Source of the DNA: Bacteroidota bacterium
GTDB taxonomy: Bacteria > Bacteroidota > Bacteroidia > Chitinophagales > Chitinophagaceae
Direction: 5' to 3'
DNA: 37,158 nt
Assembly (NCBI GenBank): GCA_030706685.1
Contig: JAUZOA010000056.1
Span: 1 to 37,158 of the forward strand
Below the pieces are notes generated by a model. It saw only the letters and a program-made list of their open reading frames with translations. It did no database searches and had not been told where the DNA came from. Below are positions 33,121 to 37,158 of this stretch, piece after piece; within the stretch, counting starts at the first letter, position 1, and each line of letters starts with the position of its first letter. The position numbers were made by a program, and so were the translations under genes.

Positions 33121-34029
33121 ATGTCTGCTATCATCGAGGTAAAAGGATTAACCAGGAATTTCGGGGAAATAAAAGCCGTAGATGATCTTTCCTTTACTGT
33201 AACCGGGGGCGAAGTATATGGTTTTCTCGGCCAGAATGGCGCGGGAAAATCTACTACTATCAGGATGTTGCTGACACTTATCACTCCTACTTCAGGCACT
33301 ATTGAAATATTCGGAATGAATCTGCGCGAGCATCGCAAAGATATTCTTCGCCAGGTAGGAGCCATGATTGAAAAGCCGGACCTGTATAAATATCTTACTG
33401 CGATGGAAAACCTCCGCTTGTTTGCCACGATGAGCGGTATAAAGATTTCTGAAAAAAAATTGATGGACCAGTTGGAAATGGTTGGCCTTGCGGAAAGGGC
33501 TCACAGCAAAATAAAAACCTATTCGCAGGGAATGAAGCAAAGATTAGGTATCGCTGTAGCGCTCGTTCACGACCCCCGGCTGATCATCCTGGACGAACCT
33601 ACCAATGGACTCGATCCGCAGGGTATTGCGGACGTGCGAAATTTTATTCTTCATCTCAGTAAAGACCAGGGCAAGACAATCATGGTATCCTCGCATTTGC
33701 TGGGTGAAATGGAACTGATCGCTGATTCAATGCTTATTATTAATAAGGGGAAAAAAGTAGTAGAGGGACGAAGTGACGAATTACTAAATCCCGAAAAGAT
33801 ACAGGTTGAAATTCTTACCGATAACACGGAAAGAACCCGTTCGGTCATTAAAGAATCATTATGGGGTCAATATTTACTGGATAAGGACCATGACAGTGTT
33901 TTACTGGAAATGCAAAAAAAGAATATCCCGGAACTCAACAGGATGCTGGTAGAAAAAGATGTGAATGTTATTTCCTTAAGACCCAAGCATTCACTGGAAG
34001 ATTTTTTCCTCTCATTAACACGACATTGA
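33121..34029 (+). CDS. ABC transporter ATP-binding protein (ABC-2/CcmA-type)
   Basis: The product has 302 residues. Walker A is GQNGAGKST with Lys43, the signature is SQGMKQRLGIAVAL, Walker B is LIILDEPTNGLDP, and the switch His is in VSSHLLGEM. A C-terminal extension of about 80 residues is usual for ATPases of ABC-2 drug, lipid or polysaccharide exporters. The ATG at 33121 was chosen over a TTG three codons upstream because that TTG lies within the promoter -7 box. The permease gene follows after 1 nt and a LolA-like gene after that, a three-gene operon. Confidence 0.92.
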   Translation: MSAIIEVKGLTRNFGEIKAVDDLSFTVTGGEVYGFLGQNGAGKSTTIRMLLTLITPTSGTIEIFGMNLREHRKDILRQVGAMIEKPDLYKYLTAMENLRLFATMSGIKISEKKLMDQLEMVGLAERAHSKIKTYSQGMKQRLGIAVALVHDPRLIILDEPTNGLDPQGIADVRNFILHLSKDQGKTIMVSSHLLGEMELIADSMLIINKGKKVVEGRSDELLNPEKIQVEILTDNTERTRSVIKESLWGQYLLDKDHDSVLLEMQKKNIPELNRMLVEKDVNVISLRPKHSLEDFFLSLTRH

Positions 34030-34030
34030 A

Positions 34031-34909
34031 ATGTGGCCATTACTGCAAATAGAATTGTACAAAATATTCAAAAGACCCCGGACATTTATAGCATTTGCCG
34101 TAATAGCCCTTATTATCTTCCTGATCCAGTTGGCTTTAAAGTTTGGTGGCGAAGAATATGTCGGCCTGGTGATGAGCGGGCTCAGCAGCACTTTTGAAGC
34201 CCCGCCGGGACAGGTACTGAACGGATATTTTGTTTGCTATAATATCCTCAATCTTTTATTGATCCATGTACCGATACTCGTGGCATTGATAGCCGGGGAT
34301 ATGATATCCGGTGAAGCCAATATGGGAACACTGCGATTGCTTGTCGCCAAGCCGATCAGCCGCACCCGGTTATTATTTGTAAAATTTACTGCGGCTTCTA
34401 TTTACACGATCTTATTATTGATATGGGTCGCTATACTTTCTCTTTTATTAAGTATCGTACTTTTTGGAACCAACGAGTTGTTTGTGCCCAGGGGACAAGA
34501 GGTGAACATCATATCTTCCCATGATATATTATGGCGCTATGCAGCCGCTTTTGCTTTTGCCACTGTCGGGTTGATTACGGTAGCGGCGTTGTCTTTTATG
34601 CTATCCACTTTTGCCGATAATTCCATCGGGCCTATCGTGGCTACTGTCTGCGTGATCATTGTTTTTACCATTCTTACCCAGATGCAGATACCTTTCTATG
34701 ATAACAGCATCAAACCTTATTTATTTACTACACACATGCTTGGCTGGAAAGGTTTTTTTTATGTAAAAGGAAACGAAGGCGTAACTATCGATGGCTCCAT
34801 CGAAAACATAAGAGCTGTTATCAAAAGCGGGTTAATCCTGGCAGGCTATGCAGCCTTTTTCCTGTTTACCGGTATCTGGTATTTTAACCGAAAAAATATT
34901 TTGAGCTGA
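34031..34909 (+). CDS. ABC-2-type transporter permease
   Basis: The product has 292 residues with six predicted membrane helices. The first is after IELYKIFKRPRTF (the cytoplasmic entry motif of ABC-2 permeases), then a conserved GDMISGEANMGTLRLLVAKPISRTRLLFVKF coupling region, and helices to the C-terminal GYAAFFLFTGIWYFNRKNI. It partners the ATPase encoded 1 nt upstream. Its stop overlaps the start of the LolA-like gene by one base. Substrate unknown. Confidence 0.88.
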   Translation: MWPLLQIELYKIFKRPRTFIAFAVIALIIFLIQLALKFGGEEYVGLVMSGLSSTFEAPPGQVLNGYFVCYNILNLLLIHVPILVALIAGDMISGEANMGTLRLLVAKPISRTRLLFVKFTAASIYTILLLIWVAILSLLLSIVLFGTNELFVPRGQEVNIISSHDILWRYAAAFAFATVGLITVAALSFMLSTFADNSIGPIVATVCVIIVFTILTQMQIPFYDNSIKPYLFTTHMLGWKGFFYVKGNEGVTIDGSIENIRAVIKSGLILAGYAAFFLFTGIWYFNRKNILS

Positions 34910-35604
34910 TGAAATCACTTATTTATATACTGGCGATCATAAGCGTGGCGGCTGTTTCTCCTGCCAGGGGACAAACACCTGAAGAAGTAATCAATAAAGT
35001 AAAAGAAAAACTGGATAAGGTAAATGACTATGAAGCCAGCGGAACCATGAAAATGAACGTGAGCTTTATCAAAGCCCCTGTGGCCACTGTCAAAATCTAT
35101 TATAAAAAGCCTGACAAACTCAAGATTAATAATGAAAATGGCATTTCCCTAATCCCCAAAGGATCTTTGAACATCAGCGTCGGCCATATCATTACTAATG
35201 CCGGGAAATTTGACATGATTGATCTAGGGAAGGAAGAAAAGACCGGGCTCAGGATCATCAAGCTGTTGCCTAAAGACGAAAACGCCGATGTGGTTTTATC
35301 AACATTTTATATTGATGAAGCGCAATCGCTGATCAAAAAAGCAAAGACAACTACTAAAGACAATGGAACCTATGAACTGGAGCTGACCTATGGCCAATAC
35401 GCGGAATATGGCCTGGCGGATAAAGTGATCTTTTCCTTCAATACCAAAGAATACAAACTTCCCAAAGGGGTGACTTTTGATTATGACGACGGCGCAAAAA
35501 AAGAGCCCGATAGTGATCAATTGAAAAACAGGAAAGGAAAGATAGAGTTGAGCTATTCCAGCTATTTGATCAATAAAGGCGTCCCCGACTCCATATTCCA
35601 GTAA
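34909..35604 (+). CDS. LolA-like periplasmic lipoprotein-carrier-fold protein
   Basis: The product has 231 residues with a signal peptide (MKSLIYILAIISVAAVSPARGQ). The mature start TPEEVINKVKEKLDKVNDYEASGTMKMNVSF followed by VKIYYKKPDKLKI is the LolA/outer-membrane lipoprotein-sorting pattern: an amphipathic helix, then an open beta-barrel that holds hydrophobic ligands. Classic LolA receives lipoproteins from LolCDE; this one is encoded with an ABC-2 ATPase and permease, so it may take a lipid or other hydrophobic cargo from that exporter. No Cys lipobox is seen, so it is probably soluble in the periplasm. It converges with pdxA with 108 nt between stops. Confidence 0.8.
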   Translation: MKSLIYILAIISVAAVSPARGQTPEEVINKVKEKLDKVNDYEASGTMKMNVSFIKAPVATVKIYYKKPDKLKINNENGISLIPKGSLNISVGHIITNAGKFDMIDLGKEEKTGLRIIKLLPKDENADVVLSTFYIDEAQSLIKKAKTTTKDNGTYELELTYGQYAEYGLADKVIFSFNTKEYKLPKGVTFDYDDGAKKEPDSDQLKNRKGKIELSYSSYLINKGVPDSIFQ

Positions 35605-35712
35605 ATAACAGCAGACTGGTGAATTTTCTTGTTTCAATGAGAAGACTATCGAACCGGGCCATTCTTTAAACTTGCCTGTTTCCTTTTATACCTGCCGGCT
35701 GGTGAGCAGAGA

Positions 35713-36801
35713 TCAGCCTTCTTTTATTTCTTCATCTTCCATGCGGGCAAAGGACTCAGCGGTTATTTTGCGAACCGGGTTCTTCCGGTTATCATCATAG
35801 CCATTCCGGCGATTGATGATATCAATACATTCAAATATGGCTGCTATAAATGATGAAGTATCCGCTTTATTTTTCCCTGCAATGTCAAAGGCTACGCCAT
35901 GATCCGGGGAAGTTCTGACAGCCGGAAGCCCTGCCGTATAATTAACACCTTCGCCGGTGGCTAATGATTTAAAAGGGATAAGCCCCTGGTCGTGGTACAT
36001 CGCCAGGACAGCATCAAATTTTTCATGTTGCCTTCTAGCAAAAAAAGCATCCGCGCTATAAGGACCTACCGCGAGTATATTATTATTCTTCGCTTCCCGG
36101 ATAGCCGGTTTAATGATCGTTTCTTCTTCACTGCCTACCAGGCCTTCATCCCCTGCATGGGGATTTAGCCCCAATACAGCGATCCGGGGTTTATCAATCC
36201 CAAAGTCCCTTTGCAGGCTTTTCTGAATAATAGTGAGCTTGCTGACGATGATTTCCTTTGTTATATGTTTCGTGATCTCAGCTACCGGAACGTGTTCGGT
36301 TACGAGGGCGACCCGGAAATTACCCGAGCACATCATCATCACCACATCATCCACGCCAAAAACATTTTTGAGATAAGGGGTATGGCCTGTAAAATTGAAT
36401 TCAGGAGACTGGATATTCTTTTTATGTATGGGCGCCGTTACCAAGCCTTCAATTTGCTTTTGCTTCAGCGCAGCTACCGCCGTCTGCAACGATAGTACAG
36501 CATATTTTCCTGCTATATCTGTCAATTGCCCGGGATTAAGTGCTGTTTCTTCTTCCCAGCAATTAAATAAATTGACCTGTTTAAGATTCAGGCGGGAAAA
36601 GTCCTTTGTATTATAATAGTTAAAATTGACTTCAGGGATTGATTTCCTGTAGAAGTTGATGACCTTATTGGAAGCAAAGACCACCGGCGTGCAAAATTCC
36701 AGGATACGGTTGTCTGAAAACGTTTTAATGATCAGTTCGCTGCCGATACCATTCAGATCACCACAGGAAATACCGATAACAGGTTTAGGGATAACATTCA
36801 T
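35713..36801 (-). CDS. pdxA: 4-hydroxythreonine-4-phosphate dehydrogenase
   Basis: The product has 362 residues. Family motifs in order: PVIGISCGDLNGIGSELI at the N-terminus, LVTAPIHKKNI, FTGHTPYL, LGLNPHAGDEGLVGSEE, AMYHDQGLIPFK, and GVNYTAGLPAVRTSPDHGVAFDIAGK. PdxA oxidises 4-hydroxythreonine phosphate with NAD in the DXP-dependent pathway to pyridoxal phosphate; the His residues in GHT, YHD and PDH bind the divalent metal. Length is normal (about 330-360). The gene is alone on the minus strand; its upstream region carries only a weak TAATTTTA segment as a possible -7 box. PdxA-like paralogues can act on other phosphorylated substrates, but the sequence reads as a standard PdxA. Confidence 0.94.
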   Translation of the reverse strand: MNVIPKPVIGISCGDLNGIGSELIIKTFSDNRILEFCTPVVFASNKVINFYRKSIPEVNFNYYNTKDFSRLNLKQVNLFNCWEEETALNPGQLTDIAGKYAVLSLQTAVAALKQKQIEGLVTAPIHKKNIQSPEFNFTGHTPYLKNVFGVDDVVMMMCSGNFRVALVTEHVPVAEITKHITKEIIVSKLTIIQKSLQRDFGIDKPRIAVLGLNPHAGDEGLVGSEEETIIKPAIREAKNNNILAVGPYSADAFFARRQHEKFDAVLAMYHDQGLIPFKSLATGEGVNYTAGLPAVRTSPDHGVAFDIAGKNKADTSSFIAAIFECIDIINRRNGYDDNRKNPVRKITAESFARMEDEEIKEG

Positions 36802-36886
36802 AACATTTCAATAAGGGGTAAAATTACATGTTTTAAACTACTCAACCGTACAGGAGCTATCTTATAAAGCGTTTGCCTTACCCGTC

Positions 36887-36916
36887 AAAAAAAACCGTCC
36901 CGGTTAACCGGGACGG
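36887..36916 (-). terminator. strong intrinsic terminator of the right-edge T9SS cargo gene
   Basis: A perfect 22-nt palindrome (36895-36916, CCGTCCCGGTT/AACCGGGACGG) is followed on the minus strand by eight T (36894-36887). It lies 26 nt behind the stop of the minus-strand gene at 36943. Confidence 0.92.
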
Positions 36917-36942
36917 CCTCAGGGTACGGATCAATTATGGGA

Positions 36943-37158
36943 TTAAAGATTTTTTTTCAAAACTTTCCTGTTAATAAGAACCTCGTTGTTCTTCACCCGG
37001 AAGATATAGGTGCCGGCCGAAAGGTTTTCGGTATTGAGCAGGCTCAATGCATTGACGCCGGTACGAACCTGGTAACTGTTCTTTTGAACTATTTTCCCGA
37101 ACAGGTCTGTCAGTTCCACATCGATTTTTGTGTCAACCGGTGAAGTCACTTCAAAGTC
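36943..37158 (-). CDS. C-terminal sorting domain (T9SS type A) of a secreted protein, 5' part outside window
   Basis: The frame is open to the right edge, so only the last 71 residues are visible. They read as a T9SS type A sorting domain: VELTDLFGKIVQKNSYQV, LSLLNTENLSAGTYIFRVKNN, and a basic end (LINRKVLKKNL). The cargo domain is not in the window. The sorting domain directs the protein through the type IX secretion system and is normally removed on export. A strong terminator follows. Confidence 0.82.
   Translation of the reverse strand, partial: DFEVTSPVDTKIDVELTDLFGKIVQKNSYQVRTGVNALSLLNTENLSAGTYIFRVKNNEVLINRKVLKKNL

Overview
The window looks like chromosomal DNA of a Bacteroidota bacterium, most likely a Chitinophagaceae-type member. 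The grounds are a SusC/SusD pair, large TonB-dependent receptors with carboxypeptidase-regulatory N-termini, type IX secretion (T9SS) C-terminal sorting domains, weak Shine-Dalgarno sites, and promoters of the Bacteroidota form TTTG-N20-TAnnTTTG. No rRNA, tRNA, CRISPR array, phage gene or transposase was seen.

Layout. (1) 1-7409, plus strand: a tight operon of a SusC C-terminus, a SusD-like lipoprotein, an exported alkaline-phosphatase-superfamily hydrolase, a PhnZ/TmpB-type diiron C-P oxygenase, a phosphonatase-like HAD hydrolase, a DUF5690 major-facilitator transporter and a TIGR03364-type FAD amine oxidase. I read it as a phosphonate-utilisation locus built like a polysaccharide-utilisation locus: outer-membrane capture, periplasmic trimming, inner-membrane import, and two C-P cleaving chemistries. 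(2) 7414-9877, minus: a small Lys-rich protein, a MurG-like glycosyltransferase and an LpxH-like phosphoesterase. (3) 10306-16905, minus: a PhoB/PhoR-like two-component system, then a paralogue of the exported hydrolase and an Oar-like TonB receptor, suggesting a phosphate-scavenging set. (4) 17187-21366, plus: a 745-residue exported protein with a possible clan CD-like His/Cys dyad, and an ABC exporter. (5) 21626-26271, plus: atpB-atpE-atpF-atpH and atpA. An intrinsic terminator and a canonical promoter lie between atpH and atpA, and atpG does not follow. (6) 26641-35604, plus: a T9SS cargo protein; a TonB receptor with a TPR-like protein; two paralogous membrane proteins with a winged-helix regulator; and an ABC ATPase, permease and LolA-like protein. 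(7) 35713-37158, minus: pdxA and the C-terminus of another T9SS cargo.

The most unusual non-coding signal is a set of degenerate repeat arrays, mostly with a 7-nt unit. They sit directly behind stop codons (7755-7934, 10035-10213, 15057-15142, 16205-16239, 19425-19543, 21370-21578, 23784-23850). Most are arranged as two inverted arms able to form long imperfect hairpins. Different gaps use different heptamer words, but one family (TAGCTAT-like) recurs in three places, once inside the ATP synthase operon and once overlapping the end of a response-regulator gene.

All functional calls come from motif reading and family knowledge; no search was run.
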